A stretch of DNA of 64,000 nt from Piliocolobus tephrosceles (taxonomy: Eukaryota; Chordata; Mammalia; Primates; Cercopithecidae), in NCBI RefSeq assembly GCF_002776525.5, contig NW_022327642.1, positions 1 through 64,000 of the forward strand. Reading direction: 5' to 3'. Numbering within the stretch: position 1 is the first letter of the stretch; each line of letters opens with the position of its first letter. Of the stretch, positions 33,106-45,058 are shown piece after piece. The position numbers and the translations under genes were made by a program. Below the pieces are notes generated by a model. That model saw only the letters and a list, made by a program, of their open reading frames with translations, did no database searches and had not been told where the DNA came from.

Positions 33106-34073
33106 ATATATTGCTGGTCACATATATGTCTTCTTTTGAAAAGTGTCTGTTCATTTTCTGTTCCCACTTTTTAATGGGGTTTTTTTCTTGTTAATTTGTT
33201 TAAGTTCCTTATACATGCTGGATATTAGACCTTTGTTAGATGGATAGATTGCTAAAATTTTCTCTCATTCTGTAGGTTGTCTGTTAACTCTATTGATAGT
33301 TACTTTTGCTGTGCAGAAGTTCTTTAATTAGATTCTCTTTGTCAATTTTGCTTTGGTTTCCGTTGCTTTTGACAATTTTCTCATAATTTATCATCTTTGC
33401 CTGTGACTATGTACTGAATGGTATTGTGTAGATTTTCTCTAGGTTTTTTATACTTTTGGGTTTCACATTTAAGTTTTTAATCCATCTTGAGTTGATATTT
33501 GTATATAGTGTAAAGAAGGGTTCCTGTTTCAATTTTTTTCCAATGGCTAGCCAGTTCTCCCAGTACTATTTATTTAGCAGGGAATTATTTCCCTATTGTT
33601 TGTTTTTTTTTTTTTTCGAGATTTTTGAAGATCAGATGATTGTAGGTGTGTGATCTTATTTCTGGGTTTTCCGTTTTGTTCCATTGGTCTATTGTCTGTT
33701 CTTGTAACAGTACTAATTGTTTTGGTTACTGCAGCCCTGTAGTATAGTTAGGAAATGGCTGGTGTGATGCTGCTAACTTTGTTCTTTTTGCCTAGGATTG
33801 TCTTGGCTATTCAGGCTCTTTTTTGGTTCCTTATAAATTTTAAAATAGGTTATTCTAATTCTGTGAAGAATGTCAATGGTAGTTTAATGCAAATAGCGTT
33901 AAATCTCTAAATTGCTTTGGGCAGTATGGTCTTTTCACAATATTGATTCTTCTTATTCATGAGCATGGAATGTTTTCCCATTTGCTTGTGTCATCTCTAA
34001 TTTATTTTAGCAGTTGTTTGTTATTCTCCTTGTAGAAGTCCCTCACTTCCCTCCTTAGCTGTATTCCTTCGTA

Positions 34074-34075
<2 letters not shown>

Positions 34076-34105
<30 letters not shown>
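34076..34105 (+). repeat. (GT)n microsatellite
   Basis: GT repeat within antisense L1 ORF2. Confidence 0.95.
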
Positions 34106-34106
<1 letters not shown>

Positions 34107-34187
34107 TGGCAATTGTGAATGATAGTTCATTCACGCTTTGGCTCTCTGCTTGCCTGTTGTTGGTGTACAGAAATGCTAGCAATTTTT

Positions 34188-34477
34188 TTTTTTTTTTGAC
34201 ATGGAGTCTGGCTCTGTTGCCCAGGCTGGAGTGCAGTGGGTGATCTCTGCTCACTGCAAGCTCCACCTCCTGGGTTCATGCCATTCTCCTGCCTCAGCCT
34301 CCCAAGTAGCTGGGACTACAAGAGCCTACCACCACTCCCGGCTAATTTTTTGTATTTTTGGTAGAGACGGGATTTCACCGTGTTAGCCAGGGTGGTCTTG
34401 ATCTCCTGACCTTGTGATCTGCCTGTCTCAGCCTCCCAAGGAACTGGGATTACAAGCGTGAGCCACCGCACTCAGCC
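34188..34477 (-). mobile_element. AluY-type, antisense
   Basis: Antisense Alu with T-run head (gacatggagtctggctctgttgccc) and end gagccaccgcactcagcc. It lies inside the T-tail of the adjacent Alu at 34478, and both sit inside one target-site duplication. Confidence 0.9.
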
Positions 34478-34780
34478 AATTTTTTTTTTTTTTTTTTGAG
34501 ACATAGTCTCACTCTCTCAGCCAGGCTGGAGTGCAGTGGCACAATCTTGGCTCACTGCAACCTCAGCCTGGGCTCAAGCAATTCTCCTCCCTCAGTCTCC
34601 TGAGTAGCTGGGATTACAGGTGTGTGCCACCACACCCAGCTAATTTTTGTAATATTTTTTAGTAGAGATGGGGTTTCACCATGTTAGCCAGGCTGGTCTC
34701 AAACTCCTGACCTCAGGTAATTCACCCACCTCGGCCTCCCAAAGTGCTGGGATTACAGGCATAAGCCACCATGCCCAGCC
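34478..34780 (-). mobile_element. AluS-type, antisense
   Basis: Antisense Alu (gagacatagtctcactctctcagcc … ccaccatgcccagcc). The duplication aatgctagcaattttt occurs at 34172-34187 and 34781-34796, outside the pair. This Alu therefore inserted first and the 34188 Alu later entered its tail. Confidence 0.9.
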
Positions 34781-37016
34781 AATGCTAGCAATTTTTGCAC
34801 ATTGATTTTGTATCCTGAGAATGCTGAAGTAGTTTACCAGTTTAAGAAATTTTTGGCCTGAGATGATGGGATTTTCTAGCTATAATATGTCATCAGCAAA
34901 CAAAGATAGTTGACTTCCTCTCTTTCTATTTGAACTTATTTTCTTCTCCTGTCTGATTGGTCTTGCCAGAACTTTCAACATCATGTTGAGTAAGAGTGGT
35001 GAGAGAGGGCATCCTTTTCTTGTGCAGATTTCCAAGGAGAATACTTTCAGCTTTTGCCCAGTCTGTATGATATTAGCTATGGAGATTTTATATATGGCTC
35101 TCATTATTTTGAAGTATTTTCTTTCAATACCTAGTTTATTGAAAGCTTTTAACATGAAGGGATGTTGAATTTTATAAAAGCCACCTCTGCATCCATTGAA
35201 ATAATCATGTGGTTTTCTCTTTAGTTCTGTTTATGTGATTAATCACATTTATTGATTTACATATGTTGAACCAACCTTGCATCCTGGAGATGAAGCCTAC
35301 TTGATCCTGGTAGATAAGCTTTTTGATGTGCTGCTGGATTCAATTTGTCAGTATTTTGTTGAGGATTTTTGCATCGATGTTAACCAAAGGTATTAGCCTA
35401 AAGTTTTCTTTTTTTTCTTTTATCTCTGGCAGGTTTTTTCTTCATCAGGATGATGCTAGACTCATAGAATGAGTTAAGGAGAAGTCCCTCCTTTTCATTT
35501 TTTCATTTTTTTTGAAATAGTTTCAGTAGAAATGGCATGAGCTCTTATTTGTACCTCTGGTAGAATTCAGCTGTGACTCTGTCTGGTCCTAAGTTTTTTT
35601 TGGTTGTCAGGCTATTTTATAGCCTCATTATCAGAACTCAGTATCAGTTTATTCAGGGATTCCATTTCTTTCTAGTTCAGTCTTGGGAGGGTATATGTGT
35701 CCAGGAATTTATCCATTTCTTTTATATTTTCTAGTTTGTGTGCACAGAGGTGTTTATAGTATTTTCTGATGGTTGTTTGTATTTCTGTAGGGTGAGTGGT
35801 AACACTCCCTTATCATTTCTGATTGTGTTTATTTGAATCTTCCCTCTTTTCTTCTTTATTAGTCTAGCTACTGGTCTTTTTAAAATTTTTTGAAAAACAA
35901 CCTCCTGAATTTGTTTCTGTTTTGATGGTTTTTTGTGTTTCTGTCTCCTTCAATTTAGGTCTAATTTTGGTTATTTCTTGTCTTCTGTTAGCTTTGGGGT
36001 TTGTTTGCTCTTGGTTTTCCAGTTCTTTTAGTTGTGATCTTAGGTTTGAGATCTTTCTAGTTTTTGGATGTGGACATTTAGTGTTATAAATTTCCCTCTT
36101 AATACTGCTTTAGCTATGTCCCAGAGATTCTGGTATATTGTATGTTTGTTCTCATTAGTTTCAAATAACTTCTTGATTTCTGCCTTAATTTCATTATTTA
36201 TGCAAATGTCATTCAGTAGTAGATTGTTCAATTTCCACGCAGTTTTATGATTTTAAGTGAATTTCTTAATCTTGAGTTCTAATCTGATTGTGCTGTGGTC
36301 TAAGAAACTGTTATTATTTCGGTTATTTTGCATTTGCTGAGTAGTGTTTTACTTTCCAATGATGTGATCAATTTTAGAGTAAGTGCCATGAGGGAAAGAA
36401 AATAATGTATATCATTTTGCTTTGGGGTGGAGAACTCTGTATATATCTGTCAGGTCCACTTGATCTGGAGCTGAGTTCAGGTCCTGAATATCATTGTTAA
36501 TTTTCTTTCATCATGATTTGTCTAATATTGTCAGCAGAGTGTAAAAGTCTCCCACTATTATTTTGTGGGAGACTAATTTTCTTTGAAGGTCTCTAAGAAT
36601 TTGATTTATGAATCTGGGTGCTCCTGTATTGGGTGCATATATATTTAGGATAGTTAGCTGTTATTGTTGAATTGAATACTTTACCATTATATATTTATCT
36701 TTCTTTGATCTTTGCTGGCTTGAAGTCTGTTTTTTCAGAAACCAGGATTGCAACCCCTGCTTTCTTCTGTTTTCCATTTGCTTGGTAAATTTCCTCCATA
36801 CATTTATTTTGAGCCTATATGTTTCTTGGCATGTGAGATGGGTCTCTTGTAGACAGTATAGCAATAGGTCTTGGTTCTTTATCCCACTTGTCATTCTGTG
36901 CCTTTTAATTGGGACATTTAGCCAATTTACATTTAAGGTTAGTATTGTTAACTGTGTATTTGATCCTGCCATCATGATGTTAGCTGGCTATTTTGCAGAC
37001 TTGTTTATGTAGCTGC

Positions 37017-37850
37017 TTAATAATGATACTGGTCCGTGTACTTCAGTGTGTTTTTTGTAGTGGTTGGTAACGGTATTTCTCCTCCAATATTTAGTGCTTC
37101 TTCCAGGAACTCTTTCATGGTAGGTCTGGTGATAATTAATTCCCTCAGCATTTGTTTGTCTGGAAAGGATCTTATTTCTCCTTCACATATTAAGCTTAGT
37201 TTGGCAAGATATGAAAATCTGGGTTGAAAATTCTTTTCCTTAAGAATGTTGGATACTGACCCCCAATCTCTTCTGATTTGTTGAGTTTTTGCTGAGATGT
37301 TCACTCTTAGTCTGATGGGCTTTCCTTTGTAGGTGTCCTGGCCTTTCTCTCTGGCTTCCCTTAACATTTTGTCTTTCATTTCGACCTAGGAGAATCTGAT
37401 GACTATTTGTCTTGTGAAAGATCTTCTCGTGGAGTATCTTACTGGGGTTATCTGCATTTCCTGGCCTTTCTTGTTAGGTTGAAGAAGTTCTCCTGGATTA
37501 TATCCTTAATTATATTTATCAAATTGTTTCCACTCTCCCCATCCTTTTCAGGTACTCCAATTAGTCATAGGCTCTGTTTCTTTACATAATTCCATATTTC
37601 TTAGAGCTTTTGTTCATTTCTTTTAATTATTTTTTCTCTATTCTTGTACATCTGTCTTATTTCATAAAGATAGTCTTCAAGCTCTGAGAATCTTTCCCCC
37701 AATTGGCCTATTATGCTATTAATACTTGTGATTGCATAGTGAAGTTCTTATAATGTGTTTCTCAGCTCTATCATGTTGGTTGGTTTTGTTTCTCTAAATT
37801 AACAATTTTGGCTCTCAGTTTCTGTATTGTTATATCATGATTCTTAGCTT
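37017..37850 (-). pseudogene. L1 ORF1 remnant
   Basis: ORF1 of the antisense full-length L1. The C-terminal domain is partly open at 37017-37379: a KPIRLRVNISAKT block, RDWGSVSNILKEKNFQPRFSYLAKLSLICEGEIRSF, then LRELIITRPTMKEFLEEALN. These match the known order of the ORF1p C-terminal RNA-binding domain. Upstream, the RRM-like and coiled-coil regions are broken by stops. The N-terminal limit is approximate. Confidence 0.8.
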
Positions 37851-38149
37851 CTTTGCCTTCAGTTACAAAATGTTCCTTTAGCTCAGCAAAGTTCGTTTTT
37901 ATCCACATTCTAAAGCCTACTTATGTTATTTCAGCCATCTCAGCCTCAGCTCAGTTCTGAGCTCTTGCTGGAGAACTGTTGCAATCATTTGGAGAAAAAA
38001 AGGGGCACTCTGGCTTTTTCAGTTTTCAGTATTTTTCCATTAATTCTTTCTCATCTTTGGGGGCTTATCTCCCTTCAATCTTTGAAGTTGCTGACCTTTG
38101 AATGGGTTTTTGTTGGATTGTTTTGTTGATGTTGTTGTTGTTTTTTGTT

Positions 38150-39564
38150 TATCTGTTTTTCTTTTAAGAGTCTGGCCCCACTTCTGTAAAGCTGCTGCTG
38201 TTTGCTGGGGGCTTGCTCCAGACCCTAGTTGCCTCAGTTTTTCCTGTACCTGGAGATATCAGCAGTGAAGCCTGTGAAACAGCAAAGATGGAAGTTCACC
38301 CCTTCCTCTGGATGCTTCATCCCAGGGTGGTACTGATTTGTTGCTGGGACCAGTGCACCTGTAGGAGGTGGCTTGAAACCGTGATTGGGAGATCTCACCC
38401 ATTCAGAAGGAACAATATTAGGGATTCACTTAGAGAAGCAGTTTGGCTGCTTTTTGGTAGAGTAGCTCTACTGTGTTGGGGATCTCTTCTGCCCCCAATC
38501 TGTTTGGGCTCTCCAAGGCCACAGACTGGCTGAGAAGCCAGAGCAGCCAAGTGACAGTTGCCCTTCCCCACCCCCCTCCCCGGGAAATCCATCCCAGGTA
38601 GAAATTAGAGGTCTGTAGGCCATAGAATATTGACAAGGGTGGCTTGAAGCCCTTGCTGGGAGAAACTGCCCCATGAGAAGGAGTGGATCTGTGTCTCACT
38701 TAAAGAAACAGTGTGGCCACACCTTGATAAGACAGCCATGTTGTGCTGAAGAACCACCTTTGCCCCTGTCAGCTAGGACTCCCTAAAACCCGCAGATTGG
38801 AATGGATAAGTCATTCAATGAACCAAGGTGGTGGTCCTTCCCTCTCCTGGGCACTGTATCACAGGAATAGATTAGAGCTCTATCTGTAGAACACATGCAA
38901 TAGGGAGTCCTGCAGCAGAGATGGTGGCCCAACCCCTGACCCAGGGGTTCCATCCCATCTCAGGCAGGCTCCAACCTGTTGTTGCTGATGGATGTTTGGA
39001 ATTCCAAGCCAGTAGGTCTCATCTTGTCAGGTGCTGTGCAAGTGGGGCTCTCAGAACGATGCTTCTTGGCTCCCTGGATTCAGCCCCCTTCATACTGGTA
39101 TGTGTGAACCTCTCACCTTGCCTGAGTTGCAGACACGTTTGTTGGGGGATCCCTAGGCCAAAGTATGTAAAGCTCCTGGGTCTCTATGTGCGCCTAAGCA
39201 GCAGCTCTGCCAAAACTCTACACAGCTCTGTGTGTTGGACCTAGTGGCATGGACTCACAAATTTATCTCCTGATCCATAGGTGCAAAGATCTGTGGGAAA
39301 AGCATGGATACCTGAGGTGACACAATGACTCACTGCTTCCCTTAGCTGGGGATTGGGGTTCCTTTGACTCTAGGTGGCTCCCCGGTGGGCCATCACCCCA
39401 TCCTACTTTTCTTCAATCTCTATGGATTCAGTTGTTTTCCTGATCAGTCCCAATGTATGTACCAAGATACTTCAGTTGCAGATGCTGTATTAACTCATCC
39501 CTTTCGTTCCTCTTCATGAATGCTACAGACCACAGTTACTTCTAATCAGCATCTTCACCCCCTC
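38150..39564 (-). promoter_or_regulatory. L1 5'UTR (antisense), decayed
   Basis: GC-richer leader of the antisense full-length L1, containing the familiar ggcttgctccagaccctagttgcc and cccttcctctggatgcttcatcccag text. The element's start is at about 39564. Open frames of 60-110 codons here on both strands are not genes. L1 5'UTRs carry sense and antisense promoter activity in intact elements, but this copy is old. Confidence 0.65.
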
Positions 39565-39577
39565 AGCTATATTTATA

Positions 39578-41578
39578 TCAGATTTAAAATATTTTAAGTT
39601 TAAAACTTAAAGAGATAAAATATATAATGATACAAGAGCAAATTCATCAAGAGAGTGTATCACTTCTAACTATATATGCACCCAACATTGGAACACATAA
39701 ATATATAAAGTAAACATAAACAGATAAGAAGGAAGATCTAGAGTATAATGCAATAATAATAGAGTATTCAATAACCCACTTTCAGCAATAGACAGGTTGT
39801 CCAGTCAGAAAATGATTGAGAAAACATTAAACCTAAACTACGCTTGATACCATTAAAACCTAAAAGACATATACACAACATCCACACCAATAGCAGCAGA
39901 CTACATATTCTCCTCAAGTGCACATGGAACATTCTCCAGGTTAGAACACCTGCTGGTCTACAAAACATGTCTAAATAGATTTGTAAAAATGGAAATCATA
40001 TCAAGTATTGTTTCCAACAACAATGGAATGAAACTACTAACCATTACCAGGATGAATTTTGGAAAATTCACAAATACATGGAAATTTAAAAAACATGCTC
40101 CTGAACAACAAATGGGTAAGAAGAAATTAAAAGGGAAATTTAAAAATATCTTCAAACACACAAACATAAACACACAACATGCCAAATCTTAAGGGATGCA
40201 GCAAAAGCAGTTCTAACAGGAAAGTTTACAGTAGTAAGGGTGTACTTCAAAAAAGATTTCACTTAAATAGCCTAATATTACACTCATCACAAATTTAGTA
40301 CAAGAAAGGAAATAATAAAGATCTGAGCAGAAATAAATGACATGGAAATTTTTTAAAAATAGAAAAGACCAATGTCACTGAGTTTATTTTAAGATAAAGT
40401 CTACAAACCTTTATCTGGACTGAAAAAAAATGAAAGTCAAATTCAGAAATCAGAAATGAAATGAAAAACATTACAACCAATACAACAGCAATAAAAAGGA
40501 ACATAAGAGATTATTATGAATAATTATATGCCAAAAATTGGACAACCCTGAAGAAATGCATAAGTTCCTATAGAAATACAACTTACCAATATTTAATTTT
40601 GAAGAAAAAGAAAATCCAAACATATCAATAACTGTGAAGAAAAAGATTGAATTCGTAATAAAAAGTCACCCATCAAAGAAATGCCTAGGGCCTGATGGCT
40701 CGCTCTCTATACAAATCACTAAATGTAATACACTACATTAAGGGAATGAGGAACATAACCACATAATTATCTGAGTAGATACAGTGAAAGCATTTGATAA
40801 AATTCAGCATATCTTCATGATTAAAATTCCAAACAAATTAGGTATAAAAGGAAAGTACCTCAATATAAAAAAGGCAATATATGCTAAACCCATAGATAAT
40901 ATTATTACACTCAATGAGGAAAAGTTGAAAGCTTTTCCTCTAAGATCAGGCACAAAACATAAAAGTGTACTTTCCATACTTCTATTCAACTGGGTACTGC
41001 AAGTCCTATTTACAACAATTAGGACAGAAAAAGTAAATAAAAGGTGTGCAATTGGGAAAGCAGTTCAATTGTCCCTAATTGTAGATGACAGACCCTTATA
41101 TGTAGAAAACCCTTATGACTAAACAAAACTGTTAAAAACAGTAAGCAAATTTAGAATAGTTGCAGGATTCAAAATCAACATACAAAAATCAGTAGCACTT
41201 ATATATACTAACAGCAAATTATCTGAAAAAAATCAAGAAAATAATCCCATTTACAATGTCTACAAAAGATAAAATAAAAAAGAATAAATTTAACAAAAGA
41301 GGTAAAAAAAAAAAAAAAAAACAGTGCTCTAAACTCCTGTTAATTATTAGTAAAGGATATTGAAAAAATATATAAATAAATGGGAAAATATCAGTTCTCC
41401 TGGAGGGGAAGAATTAATATTGCTAAAACATCCATACCACTTAAAGTCATCTATAGATTTATTACAATCTCTATTGGTATTCCAATGACATTACTTCAGA
41501 AATAAAAAATACAATCCTAAAATTTGTGTGAAAGCACAAAAGATCTAGAACAGCCAAAGCAGTGTAGAAAAAAAGAAC
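39578..41578 (+). mobile_element. old L1M, sense, right piece
   Basis: Continues the 29450-29596 L1M: agttaccaaat-like bases, then actatatatgcacccaacattgg, ttctcctcaagtgcacatgg, atggaaatcatatcaagta, ctgaacaacaaatggg, gatgcagcaaaagcagttctaa, and the RT region at 40784-41122. It ends at 41578 in the ORF2 C-terminal region, where an antisense L1 begins without any poly(A). Confidence 0.8.
40784..41122 (+). pseudogene. L1M reverse transcriptase fragment
   Basis: A 112-codon open stretch of L1M ORF2. Blocks include KAFDKIQHIFMIKIPNKLGI, the palm-region text SVLSILLFNWVLQVLFTTIR (from the [21 protein letters not shown] block), and LSLIVDDRPLYVENP, where the usual FADDM box has become IVDDR. It is flanked by further decayed L1M ORF2 and has no function. 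Confidence 0.8.
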
Positions 41579-42071
41579 TGATGCCAGTTCTTCTTTGTAG
41601 GTTTGGTAGAATACAGCTGCAAATTTATCTGGTTCTGGGAAATTTTTTCCCCCCTGTGAGATTTTGTATTACTGATTCAATCTCACTACTCATTATTGAT
41701 CTGTTCAGGATTTCTATTTCTTCCTGATTTAATCTTGAGAGGTTGTATGTTTCCAGGAATTTAATCATATCCTATAGGTTTTGTAGCTTATTGTTGTAGC
41801 TGTTCATAGAGATATCTGAAGATCTTTTGTATTTCTGTGGTATCAGTTGTTGTAATATCACCTTTTTCATTTCTGATAATGTTTATTTGAATCTTCTCTT
41901 TCCTCTTCTTGCTAAGTATAGCTAGTGATTTATCAATTTTGTTTGTTTTCCCAAAACACTAACTTTTTGTTTCCTTAATTCTTTGTATCTTTTTACACTT
42001 TCATTTAGTTATGCTCTAGTCTTTGTTAATTATTATTGTTATTATTATTATTGTTGTTGTTGTTGTTATTT

Positions 42072-42358
42072 ATTTTCAAGACAGAGTCTCTCTCTGTCGT
42101 CCAGGCTGGAGTGCAGTGGCGCAATCTTGGCTCGCTGCAAGCTCCATGTCCCGCATTCCCATCCTTCTCCTGCCTCAGCCTCCTGAGTAGCTGGGAGTAT
42201 AGTTCCCACCACCACGTCCAGCTAATTTTTTTCTATTTTTAGTAGAGATGAGGTTTCACAGTGTTAGCCAGGATGGGCTGGATCTCCTGACCTCGTGATC
42301 CATCCGCCTCAGCCTCCCAAAACTGCTGGGGTTACAGGCGTGAGCCACAGTGACCGGC
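42072..42358 (-). mobile_element. Alu, antisense
   Basis: Antisense Alu (caagacagagtctctctctgtcg … gtgagccacagtgaccggcc). Its tail is now (TTG/TTA)n at 42031-42070. The duplication ttgttaattatt at 42023-42034 and 42361-42372 marks the target site in L1M ORF2. Confidence 0.9.
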
Positions 42359-43610
42359 CCTTGTTAATTATTTTCTTCTCAGCTGTGTGTCTGTTCTTTT
42401 TTTTTTTTTTTCTTGTTTTTCTATTTCTGTGAGGTGCAAAATTTGAAGATAAATTTTGTGACCTTTCTGTTTTTTTTTTTTTTTTTGATGTAGGCATTTA
42501 ACAATATAAAATTCCCTCTCAGCACTGCTTTTACTATATCCCAGATGTTTTGATATGCTATATCTCAATCTTCATCTTTTTTTTTTTTTTCAAAAACTGT
42601 GTTACTTCCATCTTAATGTTTTTCATTGACCCAAAGATTTATCAGGAATATATGGTGTTATTTTCAGGTATTTGTGTAGTTTCAAGGGTTCCTGTTGATA
42701 TTGATTTATAACTTTATTGTACTGTGGTCTGTAGAGATGCTTGATGTTATTTGAGATTTTTAAAAATGCTTTGGGACTTATTTTGTGGCCTAATATATTG
42801 TCTATCTTGGAGAATGTTTTATGTGATGATGAGAAGAATGTGTATTCTGAGATTATGGGTAATATCTTCTGTAATTATGTTAACTACATTTGACCTTAAG
42901 TCCAATTGAAGATTAAGGTTTGTGTGGTTGTTGCTGTTATTCTTGTTGTTGACTTTCTATTTCAATAATCTGTATATTGGTGTTAGTGGAATTTTGATGT
43001 TCCCAGGCTTTACATCCAGTAATATTTGTTTTATGAATCTTTGTGCTCCAATGTTGGGTGCACATACATTTAGGATTATTATATCCTCTTGTTGAATTGA
43101 TTCTTTCATTATTACATGATATCATTCCTGATTTTTTATTATTTTTTATTTGAAGTCTGTTTGATATCATTATAGTTACCCCTGCTTGCATTTGATTTCT
43201 GTTTGCATGAACTATCTTTTCCTCTCGCTTTACTTTCAGTCTATACCTTAACCAGTAGGGTGAGTTTTTTAAGCAGCATAGAGTTGGTTCATGATTTGTT
43301 TTTTTGTTTTTTTTTTTTAATCCATCCCACTAGTCTATATACTTTAGTTGGAAAATTTAATCCATTCATGCACAAGGTTAATATTGATACATAAGTTTTC
43401 ATTCTTACTTGAATGTTATATGTTATCTAGTTGTTGTGTGGGTTCTTTGATGCTTTCTTTTCCTTCTATCTTTGGGGTTTGATGAAGTTCTGTCATGTTT
43501 CCATTTGATTTGTTTCTCTTCCTCCTTAGTGTAACTGTTTTCCAAGACTGATGAGTTTTATACTTACTTGTGTTTTTATGATGATGAATATTAAACTTTC
43601 ATTGATATAC

Positions 43611-44132
43611 TGCATACTTCCAGCATTGTTATGCTAATCTATTTGTATCTGGAGTTTAATTTCATTTTGATGAGACTTACTTTTTTTTCTTTTCCTCTTG
43701 AGGATGTGACTATAATGTATGTTGAGAAGGGCCATTTGGCTTTTCTTCTGGGTTTGTTCACTGGCAAAGTGTCTGTATGTATCCCTGGGTTAGACAGATA
43801 TAGTATGGTGCTTTTCTCAAATGCTGATTGTAGTAACAGTTGACTGAGCAGGTGAGCAGGCATATGGCCTTCCAAGAAACTGAAGTGGTAGAAGTCATGA
43901 GATGCTTACCTTGTTCCCAAGCCCTGTGCATTTTTGTCATCAAATTTTGTATTAGATTGAATAGGTTGACCTCCAGGTCAGTAGGTGGCACTTGTATGTA
44001 AGAGCTGATTGTGGTGGTAGCACTAGGGTTTACACTTGATCTTTGTTTACCAGGAGAAGCTCTCTGGTGTCTCGGGCAATGGGTCAGTATTCAGGACATT
44101 TAGTTCAGTTAGACATTGCTGTCTATTTCTAG
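43611..44132 (-). repeat. L1 5'UTR module, extra copy between ORF1 and ORF2
   Basis: About 520 bp matching 45059-45575 in the same orientation at roughly 85% identity. Shared stretches include tgactataatgtatgttgag, tttgttcactggca, ggttgacctccagg and gcatgtaagagctgatt-like text. Its borders are tgcatacttccag on the left and tctatttctag on the right. It interrupts L1 text near the ORF1/ORF2 boundary. Confidence 0.8.
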
Positions 44133-44139
44133 AACTATC

Positions 44140-45050
44140 AGAAATGCTCAGATCTTTTGAGTATTCCTTGTACTTCCAGTCTAGTGGTGAAAAATTCAAT
44201 CAGTATTTACTTATCTGGAAAAGATTCTATTTCTCCTTCACTTATAAAGCTTACTGTTGCAGGACATGAAATTCATGATTGACAGTTTCCATAAGAACTC
44301 ATAAAATAGGACCCCATTTTTGTTGGGCTTTAAAGTTTCTGTTAAGAAACTGTAAATCTGATGGGTATTTCTTTAAGTGTGACTAGACCCTTTTCTCTCG
44401 CTAATATTAGGATATTTTTCTTCACATTGACTACACAGTCTGGTGAATATATGTCATGGTGAAATCCTTCTTGAAATGTATTTTGCTACTGTTTGTTGAG
44501 CCTCTTGTATCTGAATATCTAAATTTCTTGAAAGAATAGAAAAATTTATCATAAACTATTTACTTAAATAACTTTCTAAACTCTTTGCTTTTTCTTCACC
44601 CTCAGGAATAGCAATCACTTAAAAGTTTAGATGTTTTATGTAGTCCCACACTACTCAAAAGCTTTCTTTATTCTTTTAAATTCTTTTTACTTTATTTGTG
44701 TTTGACTGAATTAATTCAGAAGACCTGCCTTCAAGTTCTGAGGTTCTCTTCTGCTTGATCTATTTTTGAAGCTTTCAACTATATTCCATAATTCCTTCAA
44801 TGAATATTTTATTTCCAGAATTTCTGTTGGTTTTACTTTAAGATATCTATTTCCTTGGTAAATTTATCACTCATATCCTGATTTGATTTTCTAAAGTCTA
44901 TGAATTGGTTTCCAGATTTCTCTTGGATTTCATTGAGCTTCTTTAAAATTATTAATACTATTTTTTTTAATTCTTTATCTGGCATTTTACAAATTTCCTA
45001 TTTGTAGAATTCATTGTTAATAGTGAAATTTTTGAGGGCTGTCATATCAA
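44140..45050 (-). pseudogene. L1M ORF1 remnant
   Basis: Antisense ORF1, read right to left. The N-terminal/coiled-coil end is near 45000 (ggatttcattgagcttctttaaaatt) and the middle has cttcaagttctgaggttctcttctgcttgatc. The C-terminal domain is near 44200 (ttatctggaaaagattctatttctcc). No long open frame survives. It lies between two copies of the 5'UTR module. Confidence 0.65.
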
Positions 45051-45058
45051 TCTGCTTT

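Larger units (their letters stand above)
32500..36975 (-). pseudogene. L1 ORF2 remnant (endonuclease, RT, C-terminus)
   Basis: ORF2 of the antisense full-length L1, read right to left. The endonuclease start near 36975 shows LTILTLNVNWLNVPIKRHR and a QETHLT motif at 36835-36850. The RT core at 34880-35155 shows [20 protein letters not shown] and SLFADDIL, the FADD catalytic box. The C-terminal region follows down to 32520. Two Alus split it between RT and the C-terminal part, and many stops and frameshifts prevent translation. Intact ORF2p is about 1275 residues. Confidence 0.85.
29597..39577 (-). mobile_element. full-length antisense primate L1 (older L1PA/L1PB type)
   Basis: An antisense L1 from 3'UTR (ttcggggatacatgtgtagg at 29636) to a 5'UTR ending near 39564. 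Flanking repeats agctatattttttata (29597-29612) and agctatatttata (39565-39577) fit its target-site duplication. The host L1M is colinear outside them. It contains a two-LTR MST element (29820-32496) and two Alus (34188-34780). Without these it is about 6.7 kb. The 3'UTR (ggatgtgcaggtttgttacat, cctgatgctctccctcc) suits older primate L1PA/L1PB. Confidence 0.85.

Noticed and set aside
38213..39244. Cluster of 65-107 codon frames on both strands
   Set aside because: Antisense L1 5'UTR; no frame is conserved as a protein family.
43639..44269. Possible gene from several 60-78 codon frames on both strands
   Set aside because: They fall in the duplicated L1 5'UTR module and ORF1 remnant and disagree in frame between the two module copies.
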